Made by a program: the position numbers and the translations under genes
Source: an uncultured Paracoccaceae bacterium
GTDB taxonomy: Bacteria; Pseudomonadota; Alphaproteobacteria; Rhodobacterales; Rhodobacteraceae
Direction of reading: 5' to 3'
DNA length: 8,106 nucleotides
Assembly (NCBI GenBank): GCA_937900975.1
Contig: CALCPC010000791.1
Span: 1-8,106 of the forward strand
Notes under the pieces: generated by a model
The model's input: only the letters and a program-made list of their open reading frames with translations
Database searches by the model: none
What the model was told of the DNA's origin: nothing
Shown: positions 1 to 6,160 of the stretch, one piece after another
Position numbering within the stretch: position 1 is the first letter of the stretch
How the letters are laid out: each line of letters starts with the position of its first letter

Positions 1-1232
1 ATCGCATGAACAGACTTTTGCAAGGCGATGTGGGTGCTGGAAAAACCCTGGTTGCATGGATGGCTATGCTGAGTGCTGTTGAGGCCGGCGGTCAAGCGGC
101 CCTGATGGCGCCAACCGAGATCTTGGCGCGCCAGCATGCGGAGGCTTTGGCCCCCCTCGCGGCCGTGGCCGGTGTCGGGCTCGACGTTTTGACCGGGCGC
201 GACAAGGGTGCGCCGCGGTCCGAGAAACTTGCGGCCCTTCGCGCGGGAGAGACCGCCATTCTGATCGGGACCCATGCGCTGTTTCAGCGCGACGTCGCCT
301 TTGCCGATCTGCGGCTGGCGGTGGTCGATGAGCAGCACCGCTTCGGCGTTCGTCAACGCATGGAGCTTGGCCAAAAAGGGCAGCAAACCGACGTTCTGGT
401 GATGACGGCCACGCCGATCCCACGCTCCCTGGCGCTGACGCATTATGGCGACATGGATCTTTCCGTGTTGGACGAAAAGCCGCCGGGCCGAAAACCCATC
501 GCCACCGTGCTGGTAAGCGCCGAGCGGCTGGACGAAGTGGTCGAACGGCTGCGGGGTGCCCTTGACGCCGGAAAGCAAGCCTATTGGGTCTGTCCGCTGG
601 TCGAGGACAGCGACAGCGTGGCGTTGACAGCCGTGGAGGTCCGGGCCCGCGTGCTGCGTGAGGCGCTTGGCCCCGGGCGCGTCGGTCTGGTCCACGGACA
701 GATGCCCGCCGCAGAAAAAGACGCGGCGATGGCCCGCTTTTCTGAAGGGCGGACCCCGCTTTTGGTGGCAACCACGGTCATTGAGGTCGGCGTCGACGTG
801 CCGCGGGCAAGCATTATGGTGATCGAGGGTGCGGAGCATTTCGGCCTTGCCCAACTTCACCAATTGCGGGGGCGGGTCGGGCGTGGCGCGGAACAGTCGA
901 GCTGCATCCTGCTTTACGCCCCACCGCTGGGCAAGGCTGCGCGACAGCGCCTGGAGACGCTGCGCACAACAGAGGATGGGTTCAAAATCGCGGAAACCGA
1001 TCTTCGGTTGCGCGGCGCCGGAGACTTGCTTGGGGTGCAGCAATCGGGCTTGCCGCGGTTTCGCGTGGCCGATTTGGAGACCCAATCGGACCTGATGCGC
1101 ACCGCGCAAGACGATGCGCGCCTGCTTTTGCACCAGGATCCAAACCTGGAAAGCGCGCGCGGCGAGGCGATGCGAACACTGCTGTATCTGATGGACCGCG
1201 ATCGGGCGATCCTGATGCTGGGCGTCGGCTAG
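1..1232 (+). CDS. recG: ATP-dependent DNA helicase RecG (C-terminal part; 5' end outside window)
   Basis: RecG is a monomeric superfamily 2 helicase that reverses stalled replication forks and branch-migrates Holliday junctions. The reading frame is open from base 3 with no start codon needed, so the N-terminal wedge (branched-DNA binding) domain lies upstream of the window. Numbering from the Met encoded at position 6, the visible part holds the Walker A motif GDVGAGKT (7-14), the DExH box DEQHRFG (108-114), motif III TATPIPR (134-140), and motifs V and VI as TTVIEVGVDVP (256-266) and QLRGRVGRG (286-294). The RecG-specific TRG-type translocation region follows (about 320-348, ending GDLLGVQQSG). 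About 410 residues are present out of roughly 690-700 in the family. The protein ends LGVG at a TAG that belongs to a downstream palindromic repeat. The family assignment is certain; only the missing N-terminus is unseen. Confidence 0.97.
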   Translation, partial: RMNRLLQGDVGAGKTLVAWMAMLSAVEAGGQAALMAPTEILARQHAEALAPLAAVAGVGLDVLTGRDKGAPRSEKLAALRAGETAILIGTHALFQRDVAFADLRLAVVDEQHRFGVRQRMELGQKGQQTDVLVMTATPIPRSLALTHYGDMDLSVLDEKPPGRKPIATVLVSAERLDEVVERLRGALDAGKQAYWVCPLVEDSDSVALTAVEVRARVLREALGPGRVGLVHGQMPAAEKDAAMARFSEGRTPLLVATTVIEVGVDVPRASIMVIEGAEHFGLAQLHQLRGRVGRGAEQSSCILLYAPPLGKAARQRLETLRTTEDGFKIAETDLRLRGAGDLLGVQQSGLPRFRVADLETQSDLMRTAQDDARLLLHQDPNLESARGEAMRTLLYLMDRDRAILMLGVG

Positions 1233-1344
1233 AGCAATTTCCGTTCACATTGGATCAGAAATCGCTGTCTCAAGATCAGCAGGATGCTGATCTTGAACGC
1301 ATTTTCTGATGATGACTGACCTGCTTTGAACGGAAAATGCTCTA
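1230..1344. repeat. Multi-hairpin palindromic intergenic repeat, overlapping the recG stop codon
   Basis: The outer arms are inverted repeats of 18 bp with one mismatch (1230-1247 against 1327-1344, reading TAGAGCAATTTCCGTTCA and the complement of TAGAGCATTTTCCGTTCA). Nested inside are an imperfect pair (1254-1265 with 1299-1310, ATCAGAAA as core) and a perfect 12-bp hairpin (1270-1281 with 1285-1296) around a GGA loop. The whole can fold into one long interrupted stem. It is more AT-rich than its surroundings. The architecture fits the small non-coding interspersed repeats seen in alphaproteobacterial genomes; that it is multicopy is inference from structure and cannot be shown from one window. 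There is no U-tract, so it does not look like a simple intrinsic terminator, although the hairpins could protect or end the recG transcript. Confidence 0.85.
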
Positions 1345-1436
1345 AAGCCCCGCGGTCAACCCACGGCCCCGACCCGGGCCGGACCGAATGCGCGAATACA
1401 GCGAAGCGGCGCCGAAAACCGACAGGGACCCAGCCA
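1345..1436. other. Spacer between the repeat and the miniprotein promoter
   Basis: This 92-bp GC-rich stretch has no start codon with a ribosome binding site and no recognisable RNA. It contains short G/C inverted words (for example around CCCGACCCGGGCC, 1369-1381) but no terminator-like T-run. It may be part of the same inserted block as the adjacent palindromic repeat; that is a guess. Confidence 0.3.
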
Positions 1437-1447
1437 TTCTCATACAT

Positions 1448-1506
1448 GTTCTCATTTGTTCCAAAACTTGGTTGACAAAGCGTTAACTTCGGAACATAAC
1501 AGAAAC
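1448..1506. promoter_or_regulatory. Possible LexA-type operator half-sites around the promoter
   Basis: Alphaproteobacterial LexA is known to bind the direct repeat GTTC-N7-GTTC (or GAAC-N7-GAAC on the other strand). Upstream of the -35 box there is GTTC-N6-GTTC (1448-1461), with perfect halves but a spacing one base short. Overlapping the -10 box there is GAAC-N7-AAAC (1492-1506), with correct spacing and one mismatch. In addition, TTCTCAT is repeated at 1437-1443 and 1449-1455. Neither box is a clean consensus, so this is a hypothesis. The sites could belong to another repressor or be coincidental. Confidence 0.3.
1472..1500 (+). promoter_or_regulatory. Predicted sigma70-type promoter of the 40-aa membrane protein gene
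   Basis: A perfect -35 hexamer TTGACA (1472-1477) is followed after 17 bp by CATAAC (1495-1500), which matches the TATAAT consensus at 4 of 6 positions. The expected start of transcription, near 1507, would give a leader of about 20 nt that carries the Shine-Dalgarno sequence. In a high-GC genome a perfect TTGACA at ideal spacing directly before a small gene is a strong signal. Experimental start-site data are lacking. Confidence 0.65.
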
Positions 1507-1526
1507 ATCGAGAGGGAGCAGACGCC

Positions 1527-1649
1527 ATGATGACCGAGATCGCAGCCGCATTTCGAACCCGACCGGAGGGTTGGTTGGCCGACACGTTCGGTCTGGCGGC
1601 GGTCTGCGCGGTCCTGATGGCCAGTCTGATGGTTCCCGCTTTGATCTGA
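1527..1649 (+). CDS. 40-aa predicted single-span membrane protein, unknown function
   Basis: This small ORF begins ATGATG. It is preceded by GAGGGAG (1512-1518) at a good Shine-Dalgarno distance and by a consensus-like promoter, and a strong intrinsic terminator follows. The first 18 residues are polar with three arginines (FRTRPEGWLAD segment). Residues 20-40 are almost wholly hydrophobic (FGLAAVCAVLMASLMVPALI), so the protein probably sits in the inner membrane with the N-terminus in the cytoplasm. There is one cysteine in the membrane segment. No family is recognised. The dedicated promoter, ribosome binding site and terminator argue that it is a real gene and not noise. If the nearby LexA-like sites are real, it could be a damage-induced small membrane protein comparable in size and topology to SidA of Caulobacter (29 aa); this is inference only, with no sequence similarity claimed. 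The first or the second ATG could be used. Confidence 0.7.
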   Translation: MMTEIAAAFRTRPEGWLADTFGLAAVCAVLMASLMVPALI

Positions 1650-1741
1650 GTTGCCTGCGGACCGTTGTCATGCCCGTGCCCTGCCGGCCCGGGGATCGCC
1701 CTGCCTGTTTGCGATCCAAGTGCATGAAGGGACGCCACTTG
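1650..1741 (+). other. Structured 3' trailer, possibly a 3'-UTR-derived small RNA
   Basis: Between the miniprotein stop and the terminator lies a trailer of about 90 nt with two further inverted repeats: GGATCGC (1693-1699) with GCGATCC (1711-1717), a perfect 7-bp stem with an 11-nt loop, and AAGTG (1718-1722) with CACTT (1736-1740). Together with the terminator this makes three consecutive hairpins. That is more structure than a simple trailer requires and resembles the end of a stable small RNA. No known RNA family is recognised. Confidence 0.3.
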
Positions 1742-1776
1742 CCGCCGCACCCGCACCGGGTCGCGGCGGTTTTTTT
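1742..1776 (+). terminator. Rho-independent terminator of the miniprotein transcript
   Basis: CCGCCGC-ACCCG (1742-1753) pairs with CGGGT-C-GCGGCGG (1757-1769) around a CAC loop, with a single bulged C. Seven T follow directly (1770-1776). This is a textbook strong intrinsic terminator for the + strand. On the minus strand there is no T-run after the stem, so it should not stop leftward transcripts from the NifU-like gene. Confidence 0.93.
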
Positions 1777-1934
1777 GTGACGGAAGCGGCAGTTAAGGCG
1801 CCATATGAAAGACCCGAAAAAACCGGGTAAATTTAAAGATTTCAACGCGTTTTGCGATGCTTGATGTCTCATCCACCGCACGAAGCGCGCGTAGGGCGCG
1901 CCGGCCTTACGCCATCGCTGTGACTGGACCGCGG
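1777..1934. other. Spacer after the terminator, downstream end of the NifU-like gene
   Basis: This 158-bp region holds the AT-rich patch with the doubtful short ORF, then a GC-rich patch (1883-1912) with GCGTA...TACGC and a GGCGCGCC word. The latter could fold on the transcript coming leftward from the NifU-like gene, but it has no T-run, so no convincing terminator for that gene is seen. Nothing else is recognised. Confidence 0.35.
1805..1864 (+). CDS. Doubtful 19-aa lysine-rich ORF
   Basis: ATG at 1805 follows AAGG (1795-1798) at a spacing of 6 and opens a 19-codon frame rich in Lys and Phe (MKDPKKPGKFKDFNAFCDA). The stretch is clearly more AT-rich than its neighbours and contains ACCCG/CGGGT (1812-1828), an inverted repeat around an A-run. 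There is no evident promoter, and the preceding terminator would isolate it from upstream transcription. It may be a leader peptide, the relic of a gene start, or chance. Confidence 0.15.
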   Translation: MKDPKKPGKFKDFNAFCDA

Positions 1935-2405
1935 CTAGGGTGCGGTCGACAGCGTCTCACCCGCCCCAAGACGCGCGGCTTCGAACGCCGCAAGCGTGGC
2001 CTCCAGCGTCAAAAGAATGGAGGCGTGGCGGTTTTTGTAATCCTTGGCGGGCGCCAAAACCTCAAACCCGTCGAAGGGCGCATCGGGCACCGGCCCGTCC
2101 GATTTCAGCATGGCGCGAAGCTGGTCCCGCGCCGCAGCGACCTCATCCTCCGTGCGGCCGAGGATCTCGGCGCCTGATACGGCGGCTGAGGCTTGGCCAA
2201 GCGCGCAGGCCTTCACGTCTTGCCCAAATGCCGCGATCCGCCCCGCCTTAAGCCGCAGCTCCACCGTCACGGTCGAGCCGCAGAGCGGTGAGCGTTTGGT
2301 CGCCTGACCGTCCCAATCCGACAGCCGCGTGTGGTGCGGAATGTCGGAAGCCAGCGCCAAGATGCGCTGGGAATAGAGCTTTATCATCTCTGCGTCGCCG
2401 GACAT
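1935..2405 (-). CDS. NifU-like / IscU-type iron-sulfur cluster assembly scaffold protein
   Basis: The 156-aa product matches the NifU N-terminal/SufU scaffold fold, which in the cytoplasm holds nascent Fe-S clusters for transfer to apoproteins. Landmarks are the N-terminal [12 protein letters not shown] helix, the first ligand region SPLCGSTV with Cys42, and the second, [11 protein letters not shown], with Cys68. The conserved R-H-A-S stretch (126-129) lies where classical IscU/SufU carry the third ligand Cys, so only two of the three usual cysteines remain. From memory, several alphaproteobacterial homologues share this form, which would make it a subfamily trait and not damage. The start is set by AGGAGG (complement of 2414-2419), 8 nt before the ATG; a longer frame upstream would run through the opposite hisI gene and is rejected. 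It is divergent from hisI across 78 bp. Confidence 0.88.
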   Translation of the reverse strand: MSGDAEMIKLYSQRILALASDIPHHTRLSDWDGQATKRSPLCGSTVTVELRLKAGRIAAFGQDVKACALGQASAAVSGAEILGRTEDEVAAARDQLRAMLKSDGPVPDAPFDGFEVLAPAKDYKNRHASILLTLEATLAAFEAARLGAGETLSTAP

Positions 2406-2483
2406 GCCGCTTTCCTCCTGCTTCGTGACCCCATAAGTAGGGCGTCGCCGCGAAAGAGAAAAGACCGGGAAAGGAACGCTGCA
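2406..2483. promoter_or_regulatory. 78-bp divergent promoter region, NifU-like gene / hisI
   Basis: This spacer must carry the leftward start signals of the scaffold gene and the rightward ones of hisI. It contains AGGAGG for the leftward gene and AAGGA (2471-2475) for hisI. An AT-richer core (CCATAAGTAG, 2431-2440) could supply a -10 element on either strand, but no convincing -35 partner was found, so exact promoters are not assigned. Confidence 0.35.
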
Positions 2484-2843
2484 ATGACAGCCTTCGATCT
2501 GGAAAGCGTAAAGTGGACAGCGGACGGCCTGGTTCCGGCGATCGCGCAGGATCATGCGACGGGCGCAGTGCTGATGATGGCGTGGATGAATCGCGAAAGC
2601 CTGGCCGCGACCCTTTCCACCCGCGACGTGACCTATTGGTCGCGCTCGCGCCAGGCGTTGTGGCGCAAGGGCGCGACCTCGGGCCACACGCAGCGGTTGG
2701 TGACGCTGTCGGTGGATTGCGACCGGGATTGCGTGTTGATGCAGGTCAGCCAGATCGGGCCGGCCTGCCACACCGGCCGGCCAACCTGCTTTTTTACCGA
2801 GATCCGCGACGGGATGGCGGTGGAGACGTCCGCGCCGCTATAG
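2484..2843 (+). CDS. hisI: Phosphoribosyl-AMP cyclohydrolase HisI
   Basis: HisI opens the purine ring of phosphoribosyl-AMP to give ProFAR, the third step of histidine biosynthesis in the cytoplasm. The 119-aa protein has the full single-domain form without a fused HisE. It shows [14 protein letters not shown] (23-36), [18 protein letters not shown] (51-68), and VDCDRDC (77-83) with the metal-binding aspartates 78, 80 and 82. The zinc cysteines are Cys79, Cys95 (GPACHTGRP) and Cys102 (TCFF). The start ATG has AAGGA 8 nt upstream; the in-frame extension upstream lies over the divergent gene and has no such signal. The gene stands alone here, not in a his operon. Its stop codon overlaps that of the convergent gluQ. 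Confidence 0.97.
   Translation: MTAFDLESVKWTADGLVPAIAQDHATGAVLMMAWMNRESLAATLSTRDVTYWSRSRQALWRKGATSGHTQRLVTLSVDCDRDCVLMQVSQIGPACHTGRPTCFFTEIRDGMAVETSAPL
2838..2843. other. CTATAG palindrome encoding both convergent stop codons
   Basis: The hexamer CTATAG is its own reverse complement. Its right half is the TAG of hisI (+) and its left half, read on the other strand, is the TAG of gluQ (-). The two genes therefore end within 6 bp of each other, with no room for terminators between them. Confidence 0.95.
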
Positions 2844-3746
2844 CCCCACCAGCCGCCGGATGTCCGACGGCGTCGCCCCGTCCCCGCGATAGACCGCGAT
2901 TGCCCGGGCGTCGTCGCGCTTGGCAAGCCGCTTGCCCCCAGCATCGCGGATCAGCCGGTGGTGATGATAGCGGGGCGTCGGCAGATCCAGCAGCGCTTGG
3001 AGCAGGACATGGATCGCGGTCGCGTCGAAAAGGTCTTCGCCCCGCGTGACGTGGCTGACGCGTTGGTGAGCATCGTCCAGCACGACGGCCAAGTGATAGG
3101 AGGTGCCCATCCCCTGGCGTGCCAAGACAATGTCGCCGATCCTGTCAGGCAAGGACGATAAGGCGATCCGTTGGCGACCAGGCCGGGTTCCGGTATCTTC
3201 AAAGCAGAGCAGGGCGCTTTGCCCGAGATCGCGATGTGCGGTCAGCCAGGCAACCGCCGCGGCGGTATCGAGGCGCAATGTGACCCGCTCTGGCCGTTCC
3301 AAAGCTTGGCTTCGGTCGGTTTTCTGCCGGCACGTCCCGGGATAGAGCAGGCCGTCGGGGCCGGTTGCGGGCGCGAGCGTGGACGCGCCCTCCTGCGGCG
3401 CGGACAGGGCGGCTGCGATGTCGCGGCGGGTGCAGGTACAGGGATAAAGCAACCCGCGCGCCCACAGCACGCGCAGCGCGTCCGCATAGACGCGCCCCCG
3501 GGACGATTGACGCAAAACCGGTTCGGGCCAGGCGAGCCCAAGCCAGGCAAGATCGTCGAGGATCTGTGCCTCCCACGCGGGCCGGGCGCGGCTTTGATCG
3601 ATGTCTTCGATGCGGAGCAGAAAGTGCCCGCCCGCCAGGCGTGCCGCGTCCCAGGCGGTCAGCGCGGAAAAAGCGTGGCCAAGATGCAGGGGGCCGGTGC
3701 GCGAAGGGGCGAACCGCTGACGATGCTCAGGTCTTTGCAAGGACAT
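2838..3746 (-). CDS. gluQ: Glutamyl-Q tRNA(Asp) synthetase (GluQRS)
   Basis: This enzyme activates glutamate and attaches it to the queuosine at the wobble position of tRNA-Asp. It is a paralogue of the glutamyl-tRNA synthetase catalytic core without the anticodon-binding domain. At 302 aa it has the usual stand-alone length. The HIGH-type motif is GPLHLGHA (18-25) and the KMSKS-type loop is KRLAKRD (272-278). The zinc site of the family is intact, with CTC at 103-105 and Y-P-G-T-C at 135-139. The substrate region [10 protein letters not shown] (216-225) is typical. The ATG lies inside the 3' end of the upstream methyltransferase gene (20-bp overlap) and has no clear Shine-Dalgarno, so translation is probably coupled to that gene. 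It is the last gene of the leftward cluster. Confidence 0.95.
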   Translation of the reverse strand: MSLQRPEHRQRFAPSRTGPLHLGHAFSALTAWDAARLAGGHFLLRIEDIDQSRARPAWEAQILDDLAWLGLAWPEPVLRQSSRGRVYADALRVLWARGLLYPCTCTRRDIAAALSAPQEGASTLAPATGPDGLLYPGTCRQKTDRSQALERPERVTLRLDTAAAVAWLTAHRDLGQSALLCFEDTGTRPGRQRIALSSLPDRIGDIVLARQGMGTSYHLAVVLDDAHQRVSHVTRGEDLFDATAIHVLLQALLDLPTPRYHHHRLIRDAGGKRLAKRDDARAIAVYRGDGATPSDIRRLVGL

Positions 3747-4344
3747 AGACGAGCGCGTTCAACCCGATGCGCGGCAGATGATCACCGTAATCGCGCGCTT
3801 CCACCGTCACGTTTCCGCAATCCGTATGCTCTCGCACCCGCCCCTCATAGCTTGGATCGTCCAACGCGTGGTCGTTCAGCGAAAAGACAAAGCGGCCGCC
3901 CGGGCCAAGTTTTGCCAGGACGTGGTCGATGGTCTCGGCCGGCGCATGACCGGGCGAAAACAGCCCGATTGCAGCAATCGCGGCATAGGCGCCGACGCCG
4001 ATGGGAAGCGGGTCGGCGACATCGGTACGGGTTAGGCTGCGGTAGACACGCTTTTCAGCGGCGAGCGCCAGCATCTCTTGCGAGAAATCGGTGCCGTCGA
4101 TGTGCTGAAAACCAGCCTCCGCCAAGGCTGCGCCGCTGATGCCCGTGCCGCATCCGATGTCGAGCACGGGCGCTGTAAACGCGACCCCGCTGGCGGCCAG
4201 AAGTGCGGCTGACCGGCCCGGCGTCGCATAGCCGTTTTCCGCGACCTCCCGGTCGTAACTGCCGGCCCAGTCGGAATAAAAAGCCCGGGTCTTGTCCTGG
4301 GCATCAAGCCCATAAGCCTTGTCGAGAAATCCTTGCGCGCCCAT
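3727..4344 (-). CDS. Class I SAM-dependent methyltransferase, substrate unknown
   Basis: The 205-aa protein has a Rossmann-type methyltransferase fold. The SAM-binding motif I is PVLDIGCGTGI (59-69), the acidic second motif lies in DGTDFSQEML (83-92), and the later strand sits in LGPGGRFVFSLND (146-158). The N-terminal FYSDWAGSYD (22-31) and GYATPGRSAALL are typical of the small methyltransferases related to METTL27/WBSCR27 and do not reveal the substrate. The start has a strong GGAGG (complement of 4351-4355), 6 nt before the ATG. It lies 54 bp after trmFO and overlaps gluQ by 20 bp, so all three are probably one transcript. Being placed between two tRNA-modifying enzymes hints at, but does not prove, a nucleic acid or translation role. 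Confidence 0.88.
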   Translation of the reverse strand: MGAQGFLDKAYGLDAQDKTRAFYSDWAGSYDREVAENGYATPGRSAALLAASGVAFTAPVLDIGCGTGISGAALAEAGFQHIDGTDFSQEMLALAAEKRVYRSLTRTDVADPLPIGVGAYAAIAAIGLFSPGHAPAETIDHVLAKLGPGGRFVFSLNDHALDDPSYEGRVREHTDCGNVTVEARDYGDHLPRIGLNALVYVLAKT

Positions 4345-4398
4345 TGCACCCCTCCCAGCTCAAGCTTAACGGCTGAGCCGGCCAAGGTCAAAACGCGC

Positions 4399-5769
4399 TC
4401 AAACCGCGGCGACGGGGATCCGCGCCGTTGCCAGCCAGGCGGCGAAATCGGTTTTGGCGCGGTTCGTGTAGGCGGGATAGCGCTCCCGACGACCGCGCCG
4501 GCCGCCGCGGACATCGCCAAGCGGCGGGAAGAGGCCGAAATTGACGTTCATGGGCTGAAAGGTCTTCGCCTCTGCGCCACCGGTGATGTGGTGAAAAAGC
4601 GCCCCCATCGCCGTTGTTGGCGGCGGCGGGGTGAGGGGCGCGCCCGCGGCCTCTGCCACCGCGAGCCGCCCGGCCAAAAGCCCCATCGCGGCGCTTTCGA
4701 CATAGCCCTCAACGCCTGTGATCTGCCCTGCAAAGCGCAGATGTGGTGCTGCGCGCAGGCGCATCTGGCCGTCGAGCACGCGCGGCGAATTGATGAATGT
4801 GTTGCGGTGAATGCCGCCGAGACGCGCAAACTCCGCCCTCTCCAACCCCGGTATCAGACGCAGCACTGTTTTTTGGGCGGCGTATTTCATTTTGGTCTGA
4901 AACCCGACGATGTTAAACAACGTGCCGAGCGCGTTGTCGCGGCGCAATTGGACAACCGCGTGGGGTTTTTTGTCCGGCGCATGCGGATTGGTCAGGCCCA
5001 CGGGCTTGAGCGGACCGAAGCGCAGCGTCTCGCGCCCCCGCGCGGCCATCACCTCCACCGGCAGACAGCCTTCAAAATAGGGCGTGTCGCGCTCCCATTC
5101 CTTGAAGGCGGTGGTTTCGGCGGCGAGAAGCGCGTCAAGGAAGGTGTCGTACTCCGCCTCCGACATCGGGCAGTTGATATAGGCTGTCCGCTCCTCTTCG
5201 GTCTCGCCCTTGTCATAGCGGGACTGGGCCCAGGCACGGTCCATATCGATGCTGTCGGCGTGGACAATCGGAGCGATGGCGTCAAAGAAGGCGAGCGCAT
5301 CCTCGCCGGTCGCGGCCTGGATTGCCGCCGCCAGGGCAGGGGAGGTCAGCGGCCCGGTCGCGATGATGGTCGAGCGCCAGTTTGCAGGGGGCAGGCCGGC
5401 AACCTCGCCCCGCGCCACCGTGACATTGGGATGCGCCGTCAACCGCGCCGTCTCCTCCGCTGAATTTGCGTGCCGGTCGACGGCCAGCGCGCCCCCCGCC
5501 GGCAGCTTGTGCCGGTCGCCGGTGGCCATGATAAGCCCGCCGGCCGCCCGCATCTCCCAATGCAGAAGGCCCACGGCGTTGGTCTCGTCATTGTCGGAGC
5601 GGAAGGAGTTCGAGCAGACAAGCTCGGCCAGCGCATCGGTCTGATGCGCGAAGGTGCCGGTGACCGGCCGCATTTCGTGCAGGATGACCGGCAGGCCGGC
5701 CTCCGCGATCTGCCATGCCGCCTCGGCCCCCGCCATGCCGCCGCCAACGATGTGGATGGGATCTGTCAT
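4399..5769 (-). CDS. trmFO: TrmFO: methylene-THF tRNA (uracil-54-C5) methyltransferase (FADH2-oxidising)
   Basis: TrmFO makes the m5U54 (ribothymidine) of the tRNA T-loop using methylene-tetrahydrofolate and FADH2, in place of the SAM-dependent TrmA. At 456 aa it has the family length. The dinucleotide-binding motif [13 protein letters not shown] (6-18) is at the very N-terminus, followed by HEMRP (31-35). [10 protein letters not shown] with Cys52 and FEGCLPVE with Cys235 correspond to the two catalytic-site cysteines known from the Bacillus enzyme. [18 protein letters not shown] (346-363) is the hallmark C-terminal FAD-domain segment. No clear Shine-Dalgarno precedes the ATG, but the glycine motif fixes the start within a few residues. 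It is the first gene of the leftward trmFO-methyltransferase-gluQ cluster. Confidence 0.97.
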   Translation of the reverse strand: MTDPIHIVGGGMAGAEAAWQIAEAGLPVILHEMRPVTGTFAHQTDALAELVCSNSFRSDNDETNAVGLLHWEMRAAGGLIMATGDRHKLPAGGALAVDRHANSAEETARLTAHPNVTVARGEVAGLPPANWRSTIIATGPLTSPALAAAIQAATGEDALAFFDAIAPIVHADSIDMDRAWAQSRYDKGETEEERTAYINCPMSEAEYDTFLDALLAAETTAFKEWERDTPYFEGCLPVEVMAARGRETLRFGPLKPVGLTNPHAPDKKPHAVVQLRRDNALGTLFNIVGFQTKMKYAAQKTVLRLIPGLERAEFARLGGIHRNTFINSPRVLDGQMRLRAAPHLRFAGQITGVEGYVESAAMGLLAGRLAVAEAAGAPLTPPPPTTAMGALFHHITGGAEAKTFQPMNVNFGLFPPLGDVRGGRRGRRERYPAYTNRAKTDFAAWLATARIPVAAV

Positions 5770-6160
5770 GGGCCAGATCTAGCGGCGCGGGGCGCGGTTG
5801 GAAAGCCCACAGGCGCGGTGCGGCCTGCCCGCTTGGGCTGATCGCATCGCCGGTCGGGCGCGCGGGCACGACAGGGGCGCCAAACCGCCGCCGCAAGGCC
5901 CGACCCCGCAGGCATCGGATGCCACGGTCAAGCGCTGTGAGCGCAAGGATTGCCAGCGGGCCCGTGATGATCCGCGCCCCGTCACGGTCGCCCTCGCCCG
6001 TCGTGGAGGTCGCTTTTCGGTAAGAAGCCTTCGAGGCAAAGACCGCCGCGCCCAAGTGAAGCGTACCAACACTTGGCGGCAGGTTTCACAGCACGGCGGC
6101 GCCAGTTTGTATCCCCCTCGCGATGGCGGTTCTGGCCCGGCGCCTTCAGCCCGTTCCGCC
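5770..6160. other. 391-bp spacer between the GST gene and trmFO, with an unassigned minus-strand ORF
   Basis: No confident gene was found here. On the minus strand a frame opens at TTG (6055) and reads with coding-like GC3 through a hydrophobic stretch (ITGPLAILALTALDRG) and an arginine-rich one (LRGRALRRRFGAPVV). It then runs on 182 bp into trmFO in a shifted frame, which a real gene would be unlikely to do. It has no ribosome binding site. It may be a degraded small gene or a chance frame in GC-rich DNA. GGCGG...CCGCC (6126-6130 with 6156-6160) just after the GST stop could fold, but it lacks a T-run, so no intrinsic terminator is called. The trmFO promoter must lie here but could not be located. 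Confidence 0.3.

Noticed and set aside
1448..1461. A confident LexA box call for GTTC-N6-GTTC
   Set aside because: The known alphaproteobacterial box needs a 7-bp spacer; this one has 6, so it is kept only as a hypothesis.
1229..1756. 175-aa minus-strand frame covering the repeat and the miniprotein region
   Set aside because: It reads through the palindromic repeat, the promoter and the coding sequence of the opposite strand, has no ribosome binding site, and its composition looks random.
1742..1776. Bidirectional terminator also serving the NifU-like gene
   Set aside because: On the minus strand the stem is preceded, not followed, by a run of the same bases, and no T-run comes after it.
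1935..2771. N-terminal extension of the NifU-like protein to 278 aa
   Set aside because: The added part is antisense to hisI; a strong AGGAGG marks the internal ATG at 2405.
3171..4139. 322-aa + strand frame
   Set aside because: It is antisense to gluQ and the methyltransferase, which have clear family motifs; it is a high-GC shadow frame.
4333..5463. 376-aa + strand frame
   Set aside because: It is antisense to trmFO; its Arg/Gly/His-rich composition and lack of motifs mark it as a shadow.
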